In this document: positions 10,766-22,379 of the stretch, piece by piece
Layout: the number at the start of each line of letters is the position of its first letter
Position numbering within the stretch: the stretch's first letter is position 1
Source of the DNA: Ehretia macrophylla
Lineage: Eukaryota; Streptophyta; Magnoliopsida; Boraginales; Ehretiaceae
Assembly (NCBI GenBank): GCA_037974665.1
Contig: CM075771.1
Location: 37,432,425-37,496,424, forward strand
Reading direction: 5' to 3'
Length of the DNA: 64,000 bases
Notes under the pieces: model-generated
The model's database searches: none
What the model saw: the letters and a program-made list of their open reading frames with translations, nothing else
Told to the model about the DNA's origin: nothing
Position numbers and translations under genes: made by a program

Positions 10766-13078
10766 TGTCACGCCCCGACCCAACCCCGCAAAAGGCCAAG
10801 CCCGGACCCGACACACGGACAGAGTCTCCTCTGTACCGCAGACGATCGGAAAACCCTAAAAACAATATAATACTTACAAAAGCTATAAAATAATCAAACA
10901 AGTCAACTTTCTATAAAACATACATTTCTTGTTATCCAACTTTCCAAACCAAAAATGCCATGCATACTACGCAAGTAATTATGCCACTAAACCATTAGCC
11001 ACTAGCATGCATTTCTTCACTAGTCATCAGGGTACAAGTTACAACATTACAACTTTAATCCATTACAACATAAGACCATTAAAGGTCTCAAAATAGGAAA
11101 ATACATACAAGGCTACAAGCCTCAAAATTAAGCGTCCTTCACGCAATATACATAACAACAAGGTTTGCACAAAACTGGTAACCAACCACCAGCAAAGCAG
11201 GTAAGTGCTATCACGGAAACACCTCCACCTGCTCCTCCTCCTCAATTACCTCGAGAGGGTCTGCCTCAACTACTCCTGTAAAAACATAGTATAGAGAGGA
11301 ATGAGCAAAAACTATTGCTCAGCGAGGGCAATTGGTCTCAATGACGGAGATGAGAGGAGTATGCAATGCAATTAACCAAGCAATACATACAAAACATATA
11401 AAGATACATCCAAAGCCAACAATAAAGCAAGGCAAGTATTTAAAGCTGCAAACACTCAATCAAAGGATACGATACTCTTTTCACGAACCACTTTCAAACA
11501 CGAATTCGATGACGATGCGCCGGCCCAAAACCACCTTATAACACCAGTTTGGAATACTCCGGAAGTATCCATCAATCCTACGACCCAAATCTCCCTGGGA
11601 GGCAACCCAAGCGAGAAAAGGAATAGCAGCGGAGCTAGAGCAACCAACACTGGCAACCCAAGGCTACCCAGAGAGGCCCATCACCCACGCGCGAGACACT
11701 ATGCAATGCAAGACTCGATACAAGACAATAAACAAGCGATAAACAAGCGATAAACAAGCGATAAACAAGCGATAAAGCCACACGTGGGAGAATAACAAAG
11801 TAGGTTACTCTCGCACGCAATAGCAGCAATTGATAAGCAATTCAATCCAAAACAACTCAAACAAGTAATTCAAGTAATTCTAAGCATTCTATAAGCATAA
11901 AGACAAGTAAACACACAAAAACACAAATCGGCCCCAACTGTCAAAATGCTACCATTTCCAAACGAGCCATGAGTTCTGGAAACTGACTTCGCCAACCCTC
12001 CTAGGTCACCATAAGGCACGTCTAAAGACCCCGAAACCTTACTTTACCCTAGAACTCGCGCAAAGCCCCGATTTCCCCCCTTTCTCGTTTGAATTACAAC
12101 TACAACAATCAAACACCCAACCAATGCCATAATCGCACCAAAAGTGCTTCCATGGCTTCCCGAAGCAATGCCAACACGCAAAACGAGAAAATGCCAAAGT
12201 CGACCTAAACGACCCCGACTTTCCCAAAGGCTTAATTCTTGTTTTTTCCAGTACGCAACCCAAACAAACCACACATTTTAGCATTCTAGCATACCTAGCA
12301 CGTTTCTACATCAACGAAAAGCATAACAGCGCAACTTCAACGTTTCAAGGTTTTACTAATCACAAAGTACTATTCACATCACAATTCAAGTTGCAATCAC
12401 AACATTTAACCGCAGAAAATGTTACAAAGCCATAAATACATGTTCTACCAATGCTAAGGAACATTCTAGAAGCATCAAATCGCTTTAAATAACGATCTAC
12501 GGATAAATCTAAAAATTGATAAAGTTAACTAACACAACGTATAAATGCGCAAATAACATGCTTCCCTCACCTTAGGTACTCCTAGTCGCTAGGAAAACAA
12601 CGTTGGTTGCCTCGGAAATCACCCCACACGAGCACACGTGAAGATTGATCGTATAGAAGTTGAAAGGTTTTTTTTTTTCCTCTCTAAAGCTCTCGGCCTG
12701 CTGCTCTTATTTGCTGCTGTTTTTTTTTATTTTGCTTAATATTTTAGCTTATAAGGTGTCAAATGGTCAAAGGTCAAAGGTCCAAGGTCAAACCACTTAA
12801 AGCTTGGTCAAATGGCCCTATTTTGCGCGTTTTAAAGCCGTTTCAGCTAAGGTAAGTTAAATTAAAGCTAGCAACATTTAAAATATAAAATTTAAGTCAT
12901 CTAAATACTAGTTTCACTATTTGCTGAGGACTGGAAATCGTTATCTAGGTATCGCTCCTTAAATGCAATGCACGTTGCGTCGGCGAGAATGTAACAATTA
13001 ATTCACAAAGATTTTAAGGAAATATAATTTTCAAAATAATAAACAAAGAAAATTCATATTCCGGGCTCGGGTATTACA
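10766..13078 (-). repeat. 5' LTR of the 3505-13078 element
   Basis: 2313 bp, TGTCACGCC...GTATTACA, about 99% identical by eye to 3505-5825. Upstream in element orientation, so it should carry the promoter. I could not pick a TATA box with confidence. Confidence 0.95.
11728..11776. repeat. 11-bp tandem repeat in LTR
   Basis: Partner of the 4467-4515 array, with the same copy number. Confidence 0.95.
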
Positions 13079-13494
13079 CCGTCGCTCCGGTGCCCATAAC
13101 TTTTGATCGTTAAAGATTTACGTGGCGCACAGCATACTGTTGCAAAGCTCTCTGAGAGCTCTACTACAGGGGCATCTAGCTCGCTCGCTGTGCCCTTTTT
13201 GGAGCCCAAAATCGAATATTTTCATCAGTTTCAGGCCACTTTTCCTCTTTTGCTCTATTTTTTCATCCCAGATCGTATGTCGGATCGTACGTCGTGAGCT
13301 GTTAAAAGGATGAAAACCTTACTCGTGTGAAATTAGAGGGCCCTACAATGCATCGATATCACGTCTTGCGAGGATGTTGCGTTGTTGAAGCAGATGGGTT
13401 GTCGTTAAGCCCATTGGGCCTTTTGAATGGGCCATCTCTCTAGGCTGGGACTGTGAACCGTTAACACATAAAGGAATTGTGTCCTCAACATGAC

Positions 13495-13613
13495 GGGTGC
13501 GATCTTACCAGCACTAATGCACCGGATCCCATCAGAACTCCGAAGTTAAACATGCTTGGGCGAGAGTAGTACTAGGATGGGTGACCCCCTGGGAAGTCCT
13601 CGTGATGTACCCC
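13495..13613 (+). rRNA. 5S rRNA gene, copy 6
   Basis: Full length. Deviations: A11T, G56A, G58A, T111A, C114T. The box A region is altered at G56 and G58. Confidence 0.92.
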
Positions 13614-14171
13614 CCTTTTCAATTTTTTTTGCTCCAGTTAGGGTTGCCAAGATACTTTATCCACCACATTTCTATTATCGAATCCCACGACACCTTGGGC
13701 AAGACAACTTCGCTTCACGTGGAGGCTGGGCCTACAAACTGAGGGCGTAGGGCTTGTGACCAGGTCTCCGTCGCTCCAGTGCCCATAACTTTTGATCCGT
13801 AAGGAGTTACGCGGCGCACAGCAAACCGTTGCAAAGCTCTCTGAGAGCTCTACGACGGGGGTAGCTAGCTTGCTTTCCATGCCCTTTTTAGAGCCCAAAT
13901 TTGAACGTTTTCATCAGTTTCAGTCCACTTTTCTTCTCTTTCTCTATTTTTTCGTCCCGGATCGTACGTCGTGAGCTGTTAAAAGGACGAAAACCTTACT
14001 CGCGGGACATTAGAGGGCCCTACAATGCGTCGATATCACGTCTTGCGAGGATGCTGCATTGTTGAAGCGGATGGGTTGTCGTTTAGCCCATTGGGCCTTC
14101 TGAATGGGCCATATCTCTAGGCTGGGACTGTGAACCGTTAACACATAAAGGAATTGTGCCCTCAACATGAT

Positions 14172-14290
14172 GGGTGCAATCATACCAGCACTAATGCAAC
14201 AGATCCTATCACAACACTGAAGTTAATCGTGCTTGGGCGAGAGTAGTGCTAGGATGGGTGATGCCCTAGGAAGTCCTAGTGTTACACCCC
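14172..14290 (+). rRNA. 5S rRNA gene, copy 7
   Basis: Full length but with about a dozen deviations, including G7A, C36T, G41C, G56T, A77G and the C-box start CCCC to TGCC. Probably inactive. Confidence 0.88.
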
Positions 14291-14833
14291 CTTTTTCAAT
14301 TTTTTTTGCTCCGGTTAGGGTAGCCAAGATACTTTATCCTCGACATTTCTATTATCGAATCCCACGGCACCTTGGGCAAGACAATTTTGCTTCATGTGGA
14401 GGCTGGACTAGCAAACCGAGGGCGTAGGGCTTGTGACCAGGTCTTCGTCGCTCCGATGCCCATAACTTTTGATCCGTTAGGAGTTACGCGGCGCACAGCA
14501 TAACGTTGTACAACTTTCCAAGAGCTCTACGACAAGGGCAGCTAGTTTGCTCACTTTGCTCTTTTTGGAGCCCAAAATCGAACGTTTTTATCAGTTTCGG
14601 GCCACTTTTCTTCTTTTGCTATGTTTTTCCATCCCGAATCGTAAAAGGATGACAACCTTACTTGCGGGACATTAGAGGGCCCTACTATGCGTCGATATCA
14701 TGTCTTGCGAGGATGCTACGTTGTTGAAGTGGATGGGTTGTCGTTAAGCCCATTGGGCCTTCTGAATGGGCCATCTATCTAGGCTGGGACTGTGAACCGT
14801 TAACATATAAAGGAATTGTGCCCTCAACATGAC

Positions 14834-14952
14834 GGGTGCGATCATACCAGTGCTAATGCACCGGATCCCACCAGAACTCTGAAGTTAAGCGTGCTTGGGA
14901 AAGAGTAGTACTTGGATAGGTGACCCCCTGGGAAGTCCTCGTGTTGCACACC
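14834..14952 (+). rRNA. 5S rRNA gene, copy 8
   Basis: Full length. Deviations: C18T, A19G, T38C, C47T, CG to AA at 67-68, A80T, G85A, C117A. Confidence 0.9.
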
Positions 14953-15510
14953 CCTTTTCAATTTTTTTTGCTCCGATTAGGGTTGCCAGGATACTTTATC
15001 CGCTACATTTCTATTATCGAATCCTACGGCACCTTGGGCAAGACAATTTCGCTTCACGTGGTGGCTGGGCCAGCAACTAGAGGGTGTAGGGCTTATGACC
15101 AAGTCTCCATCGCTCCGGTGCCCATAACTTTTGATCCGTAAGGAGTTATGCGGCGCACAAAATACCGTTGCAAAGCTCTCCGAGAGCTCTACGACGGGGG
15201 CTGCAAGCTTGCTCGATGTGCCCTTTTTGGAGCCCAAAATCGAACGTTTTCATCAGTTTCGGGCCACTTTTCTTCTTTTGCTATGTTTTTCAGTCCCAGA
15301 TCGTACGACGTGAGCTGTTAAAAGGACGAAAACCTTATTCGCGGGACATTGGAGGGTTCTACAATGCGTCAATATCACGTCTTGCGAGGATGCTGCGTTG
15401 TTGAAGAGGATGGGTTGTCGTTAAGCCCATTGGGCCTTCTAAATGGGTCATCTCTCTAGGCTGGCACTGTGAACCGTTAACACATAAAGGAATTGTGCCC
15501 TCAACATGAC

Positions 15511-15629
15511 GGGTGCAATCATAGCAGCACTAATGCACCGGATCCCATCAGAAATCCAAAATTAAGCGTTCTTGGGCGAGAGTAGTACTAGGATGGGTGA
15601 CTCCCTGGGAAGTCCTCGTGATGTACACC
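15511..15629 (+). rRNA. 5S rRNA gene, copy 9
   Basis: Full length. Deviations include G7A, C14G, C44A, G48A, G51A, G60T, C92T and an altered 3' end (ATGTACACC). Confidence 0.9.
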
Positions 15630-16187
15630 CTTTTTCAATTTTTTTTGCTCCATTTAGGGTTGCCAAGATACTTTATCCACCACATTTCTATTATCAAATC
15701 CCACGGCACCTTGGGCAAGACAACTTCGCTTCACGAGGAGGCTGGGCCAGCAAACCGAGGGCGTAGGGCTTGTGAACAGGTCTCCATCGCTCCGGTGCGC
15801 ATAACTTTTGATCCGTATGGTGTTACGCGGCGCACAGCATACCGTTGCAAAGCTCTCCGAGAGCTCTACGACGGGGGCAGCTACCTTGCTCGTTGTGCCC
15901 TTTTTGGAGCACAAAATCGAACGTTTTCATCAGTTTCGGGCCACTTTTCTTCTTTTGCTATGTTTTTCCATCCCGGATCGTACATCGTGAGTTGTTAAAA
16001 TGACGACAACCTTACTCGCGAGATATTAGAGGGCCCTACAATGCGTCTATATCACGTCTTGCGAGGGTGCCACATTGTTGAAGTAGATGGGTTGTCGTTA
16101 AGCCCATTGGGCCTTTTGAATGGGCCATCTCTCTAGGTTGGGACTGTGAACCGTTAACACATAAAGGAATTGTGCCCTCAACATGAT

Positions 16188-16306
16188 GGGTGCGATCATA
16201 CCAGCACTAATGCACCAGATCCCATCAGAACTCCGAACTTAGGCGTGCTTGGGCGAGAGTAGTACTAGCATGGGTGACCCCCGGGGAAGTCCTCGTGATG
16301 CACCCC
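16188..16306 (+). rRNA. 5S rRNA gene, copy 10
   Basis: Full length. Deviations: G30A, G51C, A55G, G82C, T96G, T111A. Confidence 0.92.
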
Positions 16307-16865
16307 CCTTTTCAATTTTTTTTGCTCCGGTTAGGATTGCCAAGATACTTTATCCACCACATTTCAATTATCGAATCCCACGGCACCTTGGGCAAGACAA
16401 CTTCGCTTCACGTGGAGGCGGGGCCAGCAAACCGAGGGCGCAAGGCTTGTGAATAGGTCTCCATCGCTCCGGTGCCTATAACTTTTGATCCGTATGGTGT
16501 TACGCTGCACACAGCATACCGTTGCAAAGCTCTCCGAGAGCTCTACGATGGGGGCAGCCAGCTCGCTTGCTGTACCCCTTTTTGGAGCCCAAAATTGAAC
16601 GTTTTCATCAGTTTTGGGCCACTTTTATTCTTTTGGTCTGGTTTTCGGTCCCAGATCGTACGTCGTGAGCTGTTAAAAGGACGGCAACCTTACTCGCGGG
16701 ACATTAGAGGGCCCTACAACGCGTTGATATCACATCTTGTGAGAATATTGCGTTGTTGAAGCGGATGGGTTGTTGTTGAGCCCATTAGGCCTTTTGAATG
16801 TTCTATCTCTCTAGACTGGGACTGTGAACCATTAACACATAAAGGAATTATGCCCTCAACATGAC

Positions 16866-16982
16866 GGGTGCGATCATAGCAGCACTAATGCACCGGATCC
16901 AAAGAACTCTGAAGTTAAGCGTGCTTGGGCGAGAGTAGTACTAGGATAGGTGACCCCTTGGGAAGTCCTCGTGTTGCACCCC
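16866..16982 (+). rRNA. 5S rRNA gene, copy 11 (2-bp deletion)
   Basis: 117 bp. Two bases are lost near position 36 (GGATCCAAAGAAC), with C14G, C47T, G85A and C95T. The internal promoter is otherwise kept. Confidence 0.88.
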
Positions 16983-17543
16983 CCCATTTTCAATTTTTTT
17001 TGCTCTGGTTATGGTTGCCAAGATACTTTATCCACCACATTTCTATTATCGAATCCCACGGCAACTTGGGCAGGGCAACTTCGCTTCACGTGGAGGTTGG
17101 GCCAGTAAATCGGGGGCGTAGGGCTTGTGACCAGGTCTCCATCGCTCTAGTGCCTATGACTTTTGACCCGTAAGTTGTTACGTGGCGCACAGCATACAGT
17201 TGCAAAGCTCTCCGAGAGTTCTACGACGGGGGCAGCCAGCTTGCTCGCTGTGCTCGCTTTTGGAGCCCAAAATCGAACGTTTTCATCAGTTTTGGGATAC
17301 TTTTCTTCTCTAGCTCTGTTTTTCTGTCCCAAATCATACGCCGTGAGCTGTTAAAAGGACGACAACCTTACTCACGAAACATTAGAGGGCCCTACAACGC
17401 ATAGATATCACGTCCTGCGAGGATGCTGCATTGTTGAAGTGGATGGGTTGTCGTTAAGCCCATTGGGCCTTTTCAATGGGCCATCTCTCTAGGCTAGGAC
17501 TGTGAACCGTTAACACATAAAGGAATTGTGCCCTCAACATGAT

Positions 17544-17662
17544 GGGTGCGATCATACCAGCACTAATGGACCGGATCCCATCAGAACTCTGAAGTAAAGC
17601 GTGTATGGGCGAGAGTAGTACTAGGATGGGTGACCCCCTGGGAAGTCCTCTTGTTGTACCAC
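17544..17662 (+). rRNA. 5S rRNA gene, copy 12
   Basis: Full length. Deviations: C26G, C47T, T53A, C61T, T62A, G108T, C114T, C118A. Confidence 0.9.
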
Positions 17663-18221
17663 CCTTTTCAATTTTTTTTTGCTCCGGTTATGGCTGCCAA
17701 GATACTTTATCCGCCACATTTCAAATATCAAATCCCACGGCACCTTAGGCAAGACAACTTCGCTTCACGAAGAGGTTGGGCCAGCAAATCGAGGGCATAG
17801 GGCTTGTGACCAAGTCTCCGTCGCTCCGGTGCCCATAGCTTTTGATCCGTAAGGAGTTACACAGCGCACAACATACCGTTGCAAAGCACTCCGAGAGCTC
17901 TACCATGGGGGTAGCTAGCTTGCTCGCTTTGCCCTTTTTGGAGCCCAAAATCGAACGTTTTCATTAGTTTTGGGCCACTTTTCTTCTTTTGCTCTATTTT
18001 TCCGTCCCGGATCGTACATCGTGAGCTGTTAAAAGTACGACAAGCTTACTCACGGGACATTAGAGGGCCCTACAACGCGTCGATATCACGTCTTGCGAGG
18101 ATGCTGCGTTGTTGAAGCGGATGGGTTGTCGTTAAGCCCATTGGGCCTTCTGAATGGGCCATCTCTCTAGGCTAGGACTGTGAACCGTTATCACATAAAG
18201 GAATTGTGCCCTCAACATGAC

Positions 18222-18340
18222 GGGTGCGATCATACCAGTACTAAAGCACCGGATCCCATCAGAACTCTGAAGTTAAGCGTGCTTGGGCGAGAGTAGTACT
18301 AGGATAGGTGACCCCGTGGGAAGTCCTCGTGTTGCACCCC
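18222..18340 (+). rRNA. 5S rRNA gene, copy 13
   Basis: Full length. Deviations: C18T, T24A, C47T, G85A, C95G. Its spacer is split by the element at 18747-30660. Confidence 0.92.
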
Positions 18341-18741
18341 CTTTTTCAATTTTTTTCCACCAGTGATGGTCGCCAAGATACTTTATCTGCCACATTTCTA
18401 TTATCGAATCCCACGGCACCTTGGGCAAGACAACATCCCTTCACGTGGAGGCTGGGCCAGCAAACCGAGGGCGTAGGGCTTCTGACCAGGTCTCCGTCGC
18501 TCCGGTGCCCATAACTTTTGATTCGTAAGGAGTTACGCGATACACATCATACCGTTGCAAAGCTCTCCGAGAGCTCAACGACGGGGACTGCTAGGTTGCT
18601 TGCTGTGCCCTTTTTGGTGCCCAAAATCAAACGTTTTCATCAGTTTTGGGCCACTTTTCTTCTTTTGCTATGTTTTTCCATCACGGATCGTATGTCGTGA
18701 GCTGTTAAAAGGACAACCTTGCTCGCAGGACATTAGAGGGC

Positions 18742-18746
18742 CCTGC
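18742..18746. repeat. Target site duplication, left copy (CCTGC)
   Basis: The matching right copy at 30661-30665 is CCTAC, the usual sequence of this spacer position (GGGCCCTACAAC), so the left copy has one substitution. Confidence 0.8.
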
Positions 18747-21700
18747 TGTCACGCCCCAACCCGGCCTATAAAGGTTAGACTAGGGTCTGATCTAAACATT
18801 CAAGTCCTTTCACGTACTTAATCGTTCCAGGAGGTTTAGCACTTAACGTTTTATCCTAGACTCTAAAATTTTTCAAAAAATCGGCAGTATAACAGCTGTA
18901 ATTGGGCTCTTTGGTTTGACCTAGTTCTCTAAACGCCTCAAAATTTTACCATCTCAATTTCATTTCCAGCTAAGATTACTATTTTACCATCAATTGAATT
19001 GCCTATTGGTTAATTCGACATCACGTTTGAGTTATAACCTAGCACGATACTATATCTTGTTCGTTTATTTATCCTCATTACGAAAGTACCTGTTGATCTT
19101 AGCTTAATAGCGAGTACCTGTTAAGATTGGATAAGTTCATTTACTTAGTCCTTAACTAGAGCATCATAACCTATGAAAGATACTAGCGGATAATAAAAGC
19201 AAACGATCATAGTAGTATCATGTCTAGCATCAGTCTACTTAATATAAGTACAAACCAAAATTAGACCCCAAATTACAACGGGGGTCTTTTACATTAGCAA
19301 CAACAAGCAACATAAAATAAATAGTCTTCAAGTAGCACAAAGTTCACAAGTAGCCACATTCAAGCAAAGCAAACTATGATAGGCAATCACTCCAGGGGTT
19401 CATCGTTAGGCACATTGTCCTCGGGTACCTGTACCTGTTCTTCTTCACCTGTGATGAAAAAGAGGGTGAGTCCTTAAGAACTCAGCGAGGGGGAAAACGA
19501 GAAATACGTTTTGAAACTCATTTTCTGGTGCAATTATGAAAACTCTTTTTGAAAACATGTCATGTATTACAAATAATAAGGTACACAAATATATGAAACA
19601 AATCGAGTAACAGATACATTTACCAATCATTTCAAGGATACGGTGAGCATTTTCTCTAAATATCAATTTCGATACAATTGTTGCGGACGACTTCAATAAT
19701 CCACTTATCGCTCCCGATTGGGTGTACTCCGGATGTACCCCGAAACCTACGACCCAACTCTCCGATGGTGGAATGCCAAGTGAGACAGGGAATTGGACCA
19801 TGGTAGTCACAGTAGCACCGGCAAGCCTTATGCCGCCCGACTTGCGTGAAACACTACCATGCCACACTGAAAGGTTGCAACCTCATATGCAATGCACATT
19901 TATAACATTTGACATATCACATTAGGAGGACAACAAAGTAGGTCGCCTCCGAGCAGTTATAAGATCGCACGTTGTCAAGTAGTCAAACAAGGCACGATAA
20001 GACAAGTAATTTCACTTGAAAGGCATATAGAGCCATATGAACATTAAACGGCAGCCATGTAACACATGCAAGTCAAGTCATATAACTCATTTCGAAGTCC
20101 ACGTAATCAAGTGATACGATTATTCAACATGCAACAACATCTACGTGGGTCTGGTTGCAAGAAAAGCTTATTTGACAACATGCAATGGTCAAAATCACAT
20201 TTGAAGTTATAAGACATTTACGGGCAGCCCACTAAACATATAATTTCCACACAATATCCAAATGATCAATACTTAGCAAAACTACCTAGTCATTAGGGTT
20301 TCCATTTCGTGTATATTCGTGCAATTTGAGCCTCAACCCAACTCAAAGTCAATCTCAAACCATGCATCATTTAATTCAACATCCTCAAACATTCAAAACA
20401 GTCCACACAACATCCCGAAGCTACAATTCCAAGTGTTTAATTCAACAAGAGCAGTCACAACAATTTTTCTAAGTACAACGTTAAGTGAAACCCTTACTGC
20501 AATAGGCTGTTTTCTCACAATCAATAGGATAAACAAAAAATCTCCAAATCCAGTGAATAAGATATCAAATTAAATCTTAAGAAGTTAAATAAAATCAGAA
20601 ACAAACCTTGCATCAATTGGAGTTCGGAATCATTAGTTATAGCCGAAACAGTGAAGTAGCACAAAACTGTCAAGATTTGCACACGTTTTAGAAATTGACG
20701 TTTTTGAGGTCCTTAGGGTCAGTTTTAGCCATGGTCCATTTCTGACAAAATTGTCCAGAACTGAAAAATCTGGGTGTGAACCAAATTTCATGAATTTTGG
20801 ACATCATTTACTAAGTAAAATATGGTTCGTTCCCCAAGGTCAGTGCATCTGCCAAAACCTGCTTCATTTTTCCCGATTTCCAGATTTGGTCACAATTTAA
20901 AGATTTGCCATTTTGAGGACCTTAGAATCAAAATTAGCTTCGGCCTATTTCTGGGAAAAATGTTCAAAACCGTCCAAACTAGTCACCTACCAATTTTCAT
21001 GCATTTTCAACATCATTTTCCTATTTAAACATACCTCGAAACAGACTGGTCAGAGAGTTGTCAACAATTCGACTTCATCTAGCATCATTTTCAAGCCAAG
21101 ATCTTGCCATGCATGGTTGTTTAAGCTCATGAACGACCATACAACTCAAGTACAGAATCAAATACATACATTTATGAGCATGCATGTGAATTTTTGAAGA
21201 GTTTTCAAAAGGTTTTAGCCCTCACCTTAGCAATCAACCAAAAGATGCTCAAAAACCTTGTTGAAGCTCAAATCTTCTCTTTTCCTTTGCCTAGCCAAAA
21301 TCCCAACTAGCTTTTCTCTATTTTTCCTAGCTTAGTGATCAATCTCTTAGCACATGCATGAGGTTAGAACATGAAGAAAAGAAATGGATGCCAAGAAGCT
21401 TACCTAGGCCGAATAGAGTCTTCAATGCACATGCATGTGTGATTTTCACTTCCTAGCTAGCTCGGTTGAGGTTCTTTGCTTGTGGCTTGCTTGGTTTAGC
21501 TATGGTGTGAAGAAGAGAAGCTATGGAGGTAGAGAACTCAGCCAAGGCCGAGAATGAGAGAGGAAAATTGAGAGAGAAGTGAGAGAAGTTGAAGGAAAAT
21601 GAGAGAATATGACAAAAGTGATGGCTTTGCAATTTCTTTGAGGAGCATGTCGGCATTGGGCAGTCCAATTTCTGCATTTTGTGTCTTCAATGTGCAATTT

Positions 21701-22305
21701 GAAATTCCTCGGATGGGCAAAAGTGATGTGGCCGAAAATGGTGTGCAAATGGTAGGGTTTTTGAGCAATTTTTTAAGCATTTGTGTCATAGTTTGTCTAA
21801 GCATGCATAGTTAATTGTATAATTGTTCAAACCTTGTGCAAACACCATGGTATGGTCGGCCAAGCTAGCTCCCAATCTGAATTTTTTGTCAACTTTTGAT
21901 CATTATTTAATTGTGTCTTGAAAGTGCAAAAAGAATAAGGAATAAAGAATGAGAATGTCTAGCTTTTGGTGCTATTTTGTCTTCTAGTGAGTTGAATTAG
22001 GATTATTATATTGATAGTGGATTTTGTAGGATTGTTTAATAGTCTAGTGCTCCGTGAAAGATGCATTCTTGATTAGCGTGAAGGCATGCTTTCTTAGGTC
22101 TAGGGCATGCACTACGAGGTTGGACACGAACTACGAGACGAACACACGTTCTTCAAGTAAATGCACACAACCCTAAATGAATGCACGTAATTCAATGCAT
22201 GGCACATATAATGAACACAATTCTTAAACCTATGTCATGGCACGCAAATCTAGGTTAGGGCACACGAAGCGAGGTTTCGCACGCAAATCGGGGTCGGGTC
22301 TTACA
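18747..22305 (-). repeat. 3' LTR of the 18747-30660 element
   Basis: 3559 bp, starting TGTCACGCCCCAACCC and ending GGTCTTACA. It matches 27103-30660 along its length. The inner end (about 22060-22300) is built of degenerate repeats of about 22 bp containing CACG or GCAC cores. The open frame at 19445-19867 is discussed under findings; I do not call it a gene. Confidence 0.93.
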
Positions 22306-22320
22306 TCCTCCACTCCTTAA
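22306..22320 (-). other. Polypurine tract of the 18747-30660 element
   Basis: The minus strand reads AAGGAGTGGAGGA next to the 3' LTR, a purine run broken by one T. Confidence 0.65.
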
Positions 22321-22375
22321 AATAATTTCATCCCGAAATTCAATATTACCTTGAAATAAAGCTGGATACCCGAAA
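22321..22375 (-). pseudogene. 3' end of the integrase frame, separated by the nested LTR
   Basis: Read on the minus strand from about 22373 the codons give GFGYPALFQGNIEFRDEI and end near the polypurine tract. This fits the C-terminal tail of plant chromovirus integrases and is the continuation of the frame broken at 25193. Confidence 0.6.
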
Positions 22376-22379
22376 CCGG

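Larger units (their letters stand above)
3505..13078 (-). mobile_element. Ty3/gypsy LTR retrotransposon (chromovirus, probably Tekay/Del lineage)
   Basis: This 9574-bp element is complete in structure: TG...CA bounded LTRs, primer binding site, gag, protease, reverse transcriptase, RNase H, integrase and polypurine tract, all read on the minus strand. The order RT-RNase H-integrase makes it Ty3/gypsy. Long LTRs and the integrase C-terminal extension ending in a PLVKVLW...EEATWE motif point to a chromodomain-type integrase, as in Tekay/Del. A perfect 5-bp duplication flanks it. By eye the two LTRs differ at roughly 28 substitutions in 2.3 kb, about 1.2%, so the insertion is young relative to the other complete element here. 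Three in-frame stops make this copy non-autonomous. Confidence 0.95.
13079..18746 (+). repeat. 5S rDNA tandem array, block 2
   Basis: The array resumes with the right CCGTC duplication (13079-13083) and holds eight genes. Spacing is 662-678 bp. The first spacer has a 12-bp duplication near 13267-13290, and the spacer after 14172 lacks 16 bp near 14640. The block ends at CCTGC, the left duplication of the next element. Confidence 0.95.

Noticed and set aside
3505..13078. A Cassandra-type element, which carries a 5S promoter in its LTR
   Set aside because: The LTRs contain no 5S sequence and the element encodes full gag-pol. The 5S units lie outside it.
19445..19867. A 140-codon host gene on the minus strand
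   Set aside because: It lies inside the LTR and recurs, frame-damaged, in the related LTRs. It is reported as an LTR feature under findings.
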